Source: Kuschelorhynchus macadamiae (taxonomy: Eukaryota > Arthropoda > Insecta > Coleoptera > Curculionidae). Taken from it: DNA of 64,000 nucleotides. The translations under genes were made by a program, and so were the position numbers. Below, piece by piece: positions 54,640-64,000 of this stretch (positions are counted from its first letter, which is position 1; each line of letters starts with the position of its first letter). The notes under the pieces were generated by a model that was not told where the DNA came from, searched no databases, and was given only the letters and a program-made list of their open reading frames with translations. The stretch covers positions 1,922,001 through 1,986,000 of the forward strand of contig JAUTXW010001351.1 of NCBI GenBank assembly GCA_030620095.1. The letters are read 5' to 3'.

Positions 54640-55520
54640 TGTAATGGATTTTTCAGCACTTCCATTACCGATTATTTTCAAATTTGACATGCATACACTT
54701 TCGGATATAAAAATCCGAATTTTTTTAGTCAACGTTTAGAAATCCAAAATGGCGGCGCCAATACGGCCGACGAATTTTGTTACTTGTGTAGCCAAAACTG
54801 AAAAATCAGTGCCTAGGAAAATTTAAAAGTGTCAGCATTTAAAAATTCCAAATAGCGGTGTCAAAATGACAATGTCAACAGGTCGGACGGATAATTTTAA
54901 CATTTGTGGGGATTATTTAAGAATGCACAACAAAAATCAAAATGGTGGCGCCAATATAGCGAATGAATTTTGTCACTTGTACAGATTCGGCTGAAATATC
55001 AATATCTAGAAGTATTTAAGAATAGAAGTTATGAAGTTTTAGTCAATATTTGAGAATTAAAAATAGCGGCACCCCCATACCAGACTAATTTTAAAATTTT
55101 TGCAGATTTGATTAAAATTCGGCATTTAGGGGTATCTAAAACTCCACATCATGAATTTTTGTCAACATTTTAAAAATTCAAGATTGTAATGCCAACATGG
55201 CGCCGGAATTTTAACATTTGTGTAGATTTGGCTGAAAGAAAGTAGGAATCTGGGGGTATTTAAAAATACATATCATACATTTTTAGTAAATATTTAAAAA
55301 ATGAGAGTAGGAATGCCTAGAATGCGAGCGAATTTTAATATTTATACAGATTTGATTAAAAATCATCATCATATGACCTTTAATTTTTAACGAAAACTTG
55401 AAGTAAATAGAACTAGCAGTTCTTGAGCTTTGTCGCGGACAGACATACAGACTAACCGACGGAACTGAGAAAACATGTTTTTTTGTAACTAAAATACTTT
55501 CCTCGCAAGAGGAAAGTAAA
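54640..55520 (+). repeat. second dispersed repeat array (ATGGCGGCGCCAATA type)
   Basis: Degenerate units of about 115-190 bp with AAATGGCGGCGCCAATACGG (54738), AAAATGGTGGCGCCAATATA (54939), AAATAGCGGCACCCCCATAC (55060) and ATGCCAACATGGCG (55189), plus TTTTAACATTTGTG and TTTAAAAAT spacers. It ends in a block shared with the other family (CAGACTAACCGACGGAACTG at 55448, CTTTCCTCGCAAGAGGAAAG at 55498), so the two families are related or fused here. Confidence 0.6.
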
Positions 55521-56312
55521 AAACAGCGAGCGCTATTAGATACGAATAGAATAGCCAATTGTAATATTATTTTTCCACGTTTATAGCTAAAATTTAAAAA
55601 ATAAAAGATTTTTTTTAATTTTCAATATCCTAAATCTTAAATTCTAACCAGTTTAGAACATGTTTACGAACACATTTTTACTTTTAATACCCAAAGAATA
55701 ACCATGTAAATTCCTTTACCTGGCAACACTTATATTAAAAATTGGCTCAACTCAAGTGACAATTAAAAAAAGGCGCGAAATCATCCGAAACTTTATTATT
55801 TCGCCAGATTTCATCCAAAATCTAGTAATTTTCGAAATCGCAGTACGTTTTTTTGAGCGTGAGACGCCCTTCGACTATTTTAATATAGTATAGGTATATT
55901 CTATAATTATTTTAATTCTCTGAACTATTGTAATCGGCAAAAAAATCACCTCAGAGTCTTTTTTGTATCATTTTGCTTCTGAAGATTCTCACATGACCCC
56001 CGACGAAATAAATAGAACGTTTATTTCGTGGTCAATACGTCAGGTGACCCAAAATAAGTGCATAAGGTATCTTCCATTAGACATGTCTCCTGGAAAAGGA
56101 AATCTTGCTGTTTACTTAGAGATTAAAAGAAAATTTCAAACTTAGACGAACATTTTTTTACAAACTCACATTGCCGCACCACGGTTAAATCAACTAAATC
56201 TCCTAGTTTCGCAATGTCCAAGATAAGGTAAATAAAACTTATGTATTAAATATTTAAAAAAATAATGTTCTTCTAATGTCACCGCAACTTTAGAACGCTG
56301 CTTCTTGAAATA
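55521..56312. other. intergenic, no gene seen
   Basis: AT-rich. The short open frame 55963-56145 has no recognisable content. Confidence 0.5.
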
Positions 56313-56314
56313 TA

Positions 56315-58686
56315 CAGTGTGATTCATGAGGAAATGTCAATATTTCAGGTACATATTCAGGACCAAAAAATAAACATAAAAGTCTATATAAATAAGTGTC
56401 CGCAAGGCCTTAGTTCTCGAGATGCAGGGTGTTAAAGTTTTTATTTAATTTTCCTATTTTTTAAATAAAATCTGTGATAATGTAAATAATGGAGTGAAAA
56501 TTGATATTCGGGGGTTTTTTGGTATAACAAATTCGAATCTAATATTAGTATTGCTCTTACTTGTAGGGGACGCCACCTACATGTCTTTCTACTTCTTCGA
56601 ACAATCACAACTTTTTGGTACAGTCTTGTATTACATTTTTGAGCAAAACGAATTATTCCCTTGCCATTTCTACGTCAAAAAGGTATACCTGTTAAAAATA
56701 CATACGAGCAACCGTTTTCGAGATATTTGGATTTAAAACAGTTTCGGCGCATGTGATTTTTTTTATCAAATTCACATAAAGTATGCATGTATTGTAAAAA
56801 AATAGAAGTGTGCCTTGCCTGACAGAACAACTGCTGGTTGGTGTTCTCATCGTTTTTTTCTGTTACTTTAGCAATAGTAATGTCAGTTAATAATAAGATC
56901 AAATTTTGTCACTGTCAATTTCTGTTCATAACTTTTATTATCTCACAATAATCATTTAAGAAACTTTAGATCTAAATACGTCATTATGCTTGTGATATTC
57001 TCCCATCGTGAATATGCAGATATGATATTCGTCTATGGCTTCTGCAATGGGGTTGCAATTCAAGCAGTCGCGGAGTACCAGCGTCGTTTTCCAGATAGAA
57101 GGGTGCCAGATAGAAGAGTTTTTCAACAAATTTTCACTACTGCTGGAGAATCTGGGATGTTTCCAAGTGCGAAAATTGTATCTGAAAGGGAATCGGGACC
57201 CAACGTTGAAGTAGAAGAGGCTATACTCAATGCTGTCGAAAATGATCCAAGCATAAGCACTAGGCGGATTGCAGATACTTATCAAATTACACAATCGTCT
57301 GCTTGGAGAAATCTTCACATTAATTGTTTATACCCATTTCATTTACAACGGGTTCAACATTTGCAGGAGGGTGATTTTGAGTTGAGAATGCAATTCTGTA
57401 ACTGGATTAATGAAGATAGAAGGTTATATAGGTATATTTTGTTCAGTGATGAAGCATAGTTCACGCGTGATGGTATAAATAATCTTCACAATGAACACCG
57501 GTGGTCCTATGAAAATCCTCACGCTACAGTAGAACATAATTTCCAACATAAATTTAGCATTAATGTGTGATGTGGAATGTTAAATGGTCATTTAATTGGT
57601 CCCTTTATAATCGACGGTAGTGTTACAGGAGAAAAATATTTAAACTTTCTTGAAAATCACTTGCGAAATCTATTAGAAGATGTTCCCCTTAACGTAAGAC
57701 AAAACATGTATTTGCAGTATGATGGAGTCCCTGCACACTACAGTTCACTTGTAAGAGATTTTTTAAACCAAAACTTTCCAAACCGATGGATTGGTGGGGG
57801 AGGTCCGTTTAATTGGCCACCTAGATCGCCAGACCTTAATCCTTTGGATTATTGTCTTTGGGGATGGTTCAAATCACTGGTATATTCCACTAAAGTAAAT
57901 ACAAGAGAAGCATTATTGGATCGTATAACAAACGCAGCACAAACACTAAGAAATGCGCTCGAATGTATCCACAGAGCAACCCGAGCTATACACCATAGAG
58001 CTGACCTGTGCTTAGAAGCAAATGGTGGAATTTTTGAAAATAATAAAACTTAACGTAGATTTTATTAAAAACAACTTAATAATAACAATTTTAATAAAAA
58101 TTAAATACCTTTTGTTTAGTTTATGTCTGAGGCACTGAATACACACCTCAAAAAAATATGTTAGTCTTTCATTTCAAAGCTTTTGTGCCAAGATGCGTTT
58201 AAATTTGGACAAAATAACAAACTTTTAAAATTTTGCGATAAAAAATTACATGCGCCGAAATTGTTTTAAATCCAAATATCTCGAAAACGGTTGCTCGTAT
58301 CCACTTTTAACAGGTATACCTTTTTGACGTAGGAATGGCAAGGGAATAATTTTTTTTACTCAAAAATGTAATACAAGACTGTACCAAAAAGTTGTGATTG
58401 TTCGAAGGAGTAGAAAGACATGTAGGTGGCGCCCCCTACAAGTAAGAACAATACTAACATTAGATTCGAATTTGTCATACCAAAAAACCCCGTTTATCAA
58501 CTTTTACTCCATTATTTACATTATCATAGATTTTATTTAAAAAATAGGAAAATTAAATAAAAACTTTAACACCCTGTATCTCGAGAACTAAGGCCTTGCG
58601 GACACCTATTTATATAGACTTTTATGTTATTTTTTTTGTCCTGAATATGTACCTGAAGTATTGACATTTCCTCATGAATCACCCTG
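56315..58686 (+). mobile_element. mariner-like transposon, 2,372 bp, long inverted repeats
   Basis: TA duplication (56313-56314, 58687-58688). The ends are CAGTGTGATTCATGAGG and its inverted partner ending ATGAATCACCCTG. Inverted repeats extend about 446 bp each (56315-56760 and 58241-58686) with few mismatches. One transposase gene lies between them. Confidence 0.93.
56986..58053 (+). pseudogene. mariner-like (IS630/Tc1 superfamily) transposase with two nonsense codons
   Basis: One frame throughout, about 355 codons, interrupted by TAG 57457-57459 (just after the first catalytic Asp block YILFSDEA) and TGA 57568-57570. HTH region at residues about 10-60 and 85-115 (STRRIADTYQITQSSAWRNL). 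The second catalytic Asp is in LQYDGVPAHYS and the third acid in WPPRSPDLNPLDY, about 37 residues on. There are no frame shifts. By family it moves the element at TA sites; this copy is inactive. Confidence 0.9.
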
Positions 58687-58689
58687 TAT

Positions 58690-59440
58690 AATTAGAAGAT
58701 TATCAACAAATACACAATAATATATTAAAACACATGCAGTACTGACGCTAAACAAAAGCTTGGTATCTAATAAAATATTTTTTAGCAAATTAATTTCTTT
58801 AGTGTTAAAATTTATTGTAGTTCCACGACCCGCTATTGGTTTTTAAGCCGCGCCGGTCACGTGACCCTGTAACAATGTTTACTGTAGAGTATTATTATTA
58901 TTTTTTACTATAAGGATCTCTTGACAATGAAAGTGGGATGGTCTAATACGACAGTGGGATGGTCTAATACGTGGAGTTGTCGATCGGGTTTGCCCTAGCT
59001 AACTAAAACTCTTGTTACTCGTGAAATCTGATCTAAGACTTTGGGTATTTTAGTTTGTATTTTACTATTTTGCAATAAAAATAGTTTCTTTATACTGCTT
59101 AGAAACTAATACTGGAAATACATTACTATTCTTTGTATGAAAATTTTATTACATCACGTTTAAACATATTCACCGTAATATAAATTTGTATAAACACTGG
59201 TGTTCCTGGCTAGGCTTGGCATCGTTGTACGATCGACCGGCAGTGGATAAATATGTAAATAATGAAGTCTATTTTTATTCTTTCTCTAAGGAGGCTATTA
59301 TTGCGTGAATGCAGCATAGAATAGTTTTTGGCAATGAATAAATTCTATTTTAACAGATTCTGAACTCCCCTTAACTGTACCAATGTGAATTTGATAGACA
59401 AACTCTTACAACAAAATATTTTGTCTCTAATGACAGGTGT
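58690..59440. other. intergenic, short direct repeat only
   Basis: No gene seen. A 19-bp direct repeat AGTGGGATGGTCTAATACG occurs twice at about 58931 and 58952. Confidence 0.5.
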
Positions 59441-60830
59441 TTTATAAACGTAAAAAAATCGCTAAATTTCCTTTACCCGGAACTTCCCGCGTTATGAATC
59501 TTTCCTTTTACTAGGAATAATGAAGTGTGACCTAATTTAGTTCCCCACATAGTAATTTTGTTCCGCCATACTGGATTGTTATCAAAATGTTACCAGATCA
59601 TTCCCATATGACCCTTAATTTTTGACCGAAATTTGAAGTCAATCGGATAAGTAGTATATAAACATTATTTTTGGCATCTAGGGACCCTAAAATGCGAATA
59701 TCTGTTAAAACCTGATGGGGTGATTTTTTCAAGGTAACAATATTTCCCTTTTACTAGGGAACTAATAACTCATGTATCAAACTCATGCGAGGAACATGAT
59801 TTATTTTTTTTTCAAAAAGCGCAGGGCTTTCATATATTCTGCGAAAATCATTGAATCTATCGACTAAACAGATATTAGATAAAAGAGTTTGCTATATTGC
59901 AAAGGATTTTGTCTTTAAATCTTTATTTATAACGGAACAATAATTCATTCCTAACGGCATGGATTTTTTCACTTCCCTCGTAAGAGAGAATTATTGTAAT
60001 CTTGTAAAAATTGCTCTTCCAGGTTTTTACAGAACTTCACGTTTTAGGGTTTCTAGATGCCAAAAAAACATAATTTGTCAATTACGTCGATCTGTCTCCT
60101 CGCGGCATAGCAAAAAAATACCCGAATGTCTTCAAATTTTGGCAAAAATTAAGCGTCAACAGGAATTGGTAACATTATAGCGGAACAAAATGACGGCCTA
60201 GTGAAAAGTTAAAAAAAATATTACTGAAAAACTTTTCATTAAGTTTTCTTCAAATTTTGTGCAAAAATCGACTATTACTTAGGAATGAACTAGTAAAACT
60301 TTTGTATGAATCTAAGATGGCGTAACCAAGTGGCCGCTTGATAGAATATTTAAGAGTCAGCCTCCAAACTACTTGTTGCAAAAACTGAGTGTGATATAAA
60401 GATGAACTAGTAAAATTGTGATACGAATTTAAGATGGATGAACAAAATATTTTCACGTTTTAGGATCCTTAAATTCCAAAAAAACATGTTTTCTCAATTC
60501 CATCGGCTTGTCTGTCGGAATGCCTTCAGTTCTCGGCAATCTAAAAAACCACCTTCAAGCTTCAAGTTTTAGTCAAGAATTAAGGTTCATATGGGGATGA
60601 TCTGGTAATATTTTGGTAAAAATCCATTACGATACAAAAATTATTACTAAAAAAGATTTAACCAGTTTACCCCAAATTTTGAAGACAAATCAATCGTTAA
60701 GAAGGAATAAGCTGGTAACATTTTGTTACAAAAATTTTGTTGGCAGAAAAACTGCTTATTAGATTGATTTCCTGTTCTGTGCAATAATTAAGTGTAATAT
60801 AAACTGATAAAATTGTGGTACGAATTCTAG
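59440..60830 (+). repeat. dispersed repeat family arrays
   Basis: First a segment with TTTCCTTTACCCGGAACTTC (59468) and TAATTTTGTTCCGCCATACT (59551), then from 59972 (ACTTCCCTCGTAAGAG) units with GCGGAACAAAATGACGGCC (60180), TAAGATGGCGTAACCAAGTG (60312) and TCAATTCCATCGGCTTGTCT (60494). Confidence 0.65.
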
Positions 60831-62100
60831 ATTCCAAAACATGATATAATACCACATGGCTTTTCCCAGGGATCTTAGAAATTGTAAATCATAATTGACA
60901 TAAATGTCTCAAACGGCTCATTATGTATATTGTGACATTGCAAAGGCCACACCACATGTTAAATCTGACTCAACTTTTAAGCTAACCATATCCACCCCCA
61001 TAACCTCACAAACGAATTAGTGTTTGTTCTTTTGTAACATTCAACATTCCTCGAAAAGCAAGATTATTTATCACGCAGTCAATAAAATAAATATCATTAA
61101 TGACAGAATAGTTTACTTTAGCCTGTTCTCATCTTGGTCATTTAACAGAAAATTTTAAACACTTGACAAATGACTGGAAACTTTTTTCATGTCATATTGT
61201 TTCCTAGAATTATCAACTTCTAATACAAACATGTATTGTTCATGAAATGCCTCAGGAGTTCGTATCTTCGGTTATGCCGTATCTACGTTTATGCCCATTA
61301 TACATGAAACACATGGCTTTCCTGTTATTTCACAAATACGTAATAATTTCATTTTCTCCAAGTAATAAGTGTTCATGGATTCGTCGGCTTATTGTTGACG
61401 ACTAGTCATTTTCTTTACAGAGAAAGCATAATATATATTCTTTTCAAAGAATTTTCTTATCAGCGCTTTCAATTCATCTCATGTCTAGTTGTAGTTTGAC
61501 CTCTCAAACGAGGCTGCACGTGGTAGATAGCTATTACATTCATTGCTAGAATCCAACTTTTAATTTTTGTTTTCTAATTTTCTAGATAGCCTGTGGCCTC
61601 TTTTAATTGGTGCAGTTCTTACCGCTCTTTTCTTTTTTCTATACCTTTCATTTGAACTGAAAACTATGATATGACTGTGAACTTCATAACTGACACAAAA
61701 TACATCTAAGTCACGTTATTGACACTTAAGTCGACGAAATTATGGAAATTACGTCGGTGCAATTTTTCAAATAAAGCAGAAGATGTACTTGACGAACTAA
61801 GGTTTCTATTATGGCGAGGGCCCGTGAAGGTTTTACCCAATTTAATTAATTTACACATTTCGTGTAAAATAAAATTTAATTTTTTTTTCGATGTTAACTA
61901 TCTTAAACATACCTTAAAAACTACTAAACTAATATTAATCAGGTTTTTTTTTGTAAAACCATGAGCTCCCCTGGCTTATTCCCCCCATGTTTTCATATGT
62001 GGAGAATAGCGCTCCTACTCAGTTCTTTTAAAAACAAGTTGAGCTATATCGTTTGCCAATTTTTAGAAAACTGATACACAACTCTACTATTTTTATCTAT
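60831..62100. other. intergenic, no gene seen
   Basis: AT-rich; possibly holds decayed piggyBac 3' sequence at its right edge. Confidence 0.45.
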
Positions 62101-62640
62101 GCTATGTTCAAAATGGCAAAAATCAAGTTCATTGGCCATCTTCGAGATCGATTAAGTGTCGAATAATTCAGGCATCTAACGAATCCACATCGAATTTTGT
62201 TCAGTTGTAAAATAAATTTATATCTGATTTCTGGGTAACTTGATTCTCGTGGTGCATGGAGAAATTGAAATTACACTTTTAGGCAATGGGCATCCAAAGA
62301 AATACGACCACACAGGCCTTTGCTTATTTGTTAAAATTCTGGGGAAATCCCCCATTTATTTTTTTTATCGTTTCAACATCAGTGATATCGTTTTTTAGCG
62401 CTTGTATTAATTCAAAGGATGTGTACCAGTCGTCCCCAGTTACATTGCATTTTGAGTTATATATTGGTTCAGTTAGGCGCAATACAACTTTGGCAGGATA
62501 TGAAAGTTTCGATTTTCTAGACTGGGCTTTATTTTTGCCAGTGTAAAATTCATCGCTGCACTTGTAACATATTTTCGAGTCGGTTAATATCTATACGGAA
62601 TCCACATAATAATTTAATTTTACCCCTTTAATTATGGTAC
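62100..62640 (-). pseudogene. piggyBac-like transposase fragment
   Basis: Minus strand from 62640: IKGVKLNYYVDSV, ICYKCSDEFYTGK, AKVVLRLTEPIYNSKCNVTG then DDWYTSFELIQAL, matching the piggyBac order of ...YTGK, VV(L)-x-L, (T)D-N-(W/Y)-(Y/F)TS with a catalytic Asp. Further left (about 62205-62170) is a (I)NLFYN-stop-TKFDVDSLDA block, like the family's YN-x-TKGGVD-x-(L/M)D. Several stops. The N-terminus and ends were not found. Confidence 0.7.
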
Positions 62641-64000
62641 CAACAGTCTGAGTCGACGTACTAGAAGTATCAGGATTTTATGTCTTCTCAAAAATCTTCA
62701 GACGCAGGCAATGCAGAATGCCTTGCTCTATTAGATTATCGTTTCGTGACATCTTAACTGAAATAATAAAATAATAATAAATTCTAAAAACATGTTTATA
62801 ATAAAAATAACTGAACATTTTTTTTTGTATATTTATCTGTAATTTCTATGTATCAAAAAAATTACGTTTATATTACAATTGAGTTTGTGAGATTCAAACT
62901 CCGCTTTATTTTGGGAAACAGAACCCATACACGCACCAGTGTGACAAGCAGAACTAATTAACTATAGAATTTACAGAGGTTTCGCCAGCCGAGGAAAAAA
63001 TGAAAGGGGGTATGACATTGCATGGGTTTCTAAGACCCGACTTGCAGTAATTAGTTAACCGACAAGTTACCTATCGGTTCAAAATCTATAGAATGTGTCC
63101 TGAACTTCTTAGAAGGCATGGGATAAGTTAAATCAACTCTCATACGAGAACTCTTCCTTCAATATTTTAAACAGTTTTCAATCTTTTGGAAAAAAATGGC
63201 TTTACGACAGAAAAAAATAAACTAATTTATTATGTGGCTTTACTCTCTGCCATACGTTTTTTGACAAGGCTTGCTAGCTTTTGCTTAAATAAGATGTTTA
63301 TTTATTTCGACTACTATACGACCACACACTAATATAACAATTAATTGCTGGTCCTATTTGCTACCGAACACCTCATAAATTTTGTGTTTCATCTTATTGT
63401 GACACTTGTGAACTTATTAATCGACTTTGTTTCAGAGAAGACCATTAAATCTATTTTGATTATTTATTACGGTTTTTTATAAATGGAAGCAGAGCCTAGG
63501 ATTTTAATTTATTGCCGGTGATATACACTCTTTTATAATCGGTGTTAATAAATATACTTTATCTCTTTCTACACCTTTGTGGAAAATATATCCTAGAATT
63601 TCGACAAAATATAAAATATGATTATAGCGCTTTGACAAATTAACCTAGCAGAAACTTATATTTGCTTTTTGTATTTGAAAAGAAAAAACGTAAATTTCCT
63701 TTACCCCACACTTCCTTGGTTATGAATCTTTCCATCTATTAGGAATAGTTAAGGGTCACCCAATTTAGTTCCACACATAGTCATTTAGTACTACATATTA
63801 CATACTGTCTATTCAAACTTTCTTATTGGGCGCAGAGCCGCATTACCAATTAGGCCTGTGAGACTTGAAAAGAGAGCTCGCCGCCAACTCGCTGCAAAAA
63901 AAATCGTTTATATAATTTTCCTCGATTCATTTTATCAATAAGGTAGGTAATTTGTATATGTTATTATATTGAAGGAGGGGACAAGTTTCTGTTTATATGG
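62641..64000. other. intergenic; one more repeat-family segment near 63690-63830
   Basis: No gene seen. At 63691-63830 the sequence TTTCCTTTACCCCACACTTC ... CTATTAGGAATAG matches the dispersed family's edge at 37131 and 59468. The last 160 bp hold a moderately GC-rich stretch (63830-63895) of unknown nature. Confidence 0.5.

Noticed and set aside
62286..62546. 86-codon plus-strand frame
   Set aside because: The opposite strand reads as a piggyBac transposase fragment, which explains the open frame.

Overview
The window is AT-rich animal DNA, most likely from an insect. The evidence is a (CCTAA)n tract matching the common arthropod telomere repeat, a Polinton/Maverick with arthropod-type genes, and a dense mix of hAT, pogo, mariner, piggyBac and non-LTR elements. 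I recognise no host gene; every coding signal I can support belongs to a mobile or virus-derived element.

The main feature is a full-length Polinton/Maverick (endogenous virus-like element, 16,497 bp) at 1581-18077. It is bounded by a perfect 6-bp target duplication (CACAAG at 1575-1580 and 18078-18083) and inverted repeats that start AGTAGTTATAATAGGGG. It carries the replication set (protein-primed family B DNA polymerase, RVE integrase with chromodomain) and the virion set (packaging ATPase, PLA2/minor-capsid-like protein, adenain-like protease, penton-like and major capsid proteins). It also carries accessory genes: a BIR-domain protein with a C-terminal membrane tail, a putative secreted/membrane glycoprotein, a coiled-coil protein, a DUF8207-like protein, a gene with weak nuclease-fold resemblance, and three tandem small genes that look like paralogs. 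The polymerase has two short GT-AG introns plus one nonsense codon and several frame breaks. The major capsid gene has two nonsense codons. The protease frame opens inside the PLA2 gene without its own early ATG. The other genes are open, so this is a fairly young but probably inactive copy.

Left of the Polinton (about 480-1460) is a decayed non-LTR retrotransposon 3' fragment. Right of it, 18-36 kb holds decayed elements: two GTF2IRD2/ZBED5-like hAT relics on the minus strand (19.98-21.54 and 32.4-33.9 kb), a minus-strand LINE endonuclease fragment (22.3-23.26 kb) and a longer minus-strand LINE (28.2-31.6 kb) with gag zinc knuckles, endonuclease and reverse transcriptase. Short Penelope-like segments carry hammerhead-ribozyme-like cores. 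Large stretches are arrays of one dispersed repeat family, recognisable by GGCGGAACAAAATGGCG and a PuPy-rich GTCGGTCTGTCTG stretch.

Between 36.9 and 48.0 kb there is a nested structure. A pogo/Tigger-like element with an apparently intact transposase lies in such an array. About 4 kb (array plus element) was tandemly duplicated very recently, the second copy lost the transposase N-terminus, and a hAT element (44404-47848, perfect 8-bp duplication GCAGTAAG) sits in the right part of the second copy.

The last 16 kb contains more arrays, a 207-bp (TA)n microsatellite, a mariner-like element with about 446-bp inverted repeats and two nonsense codons (56315-58686), and a piggyBac remnant (about 62.1-62.64 kb).
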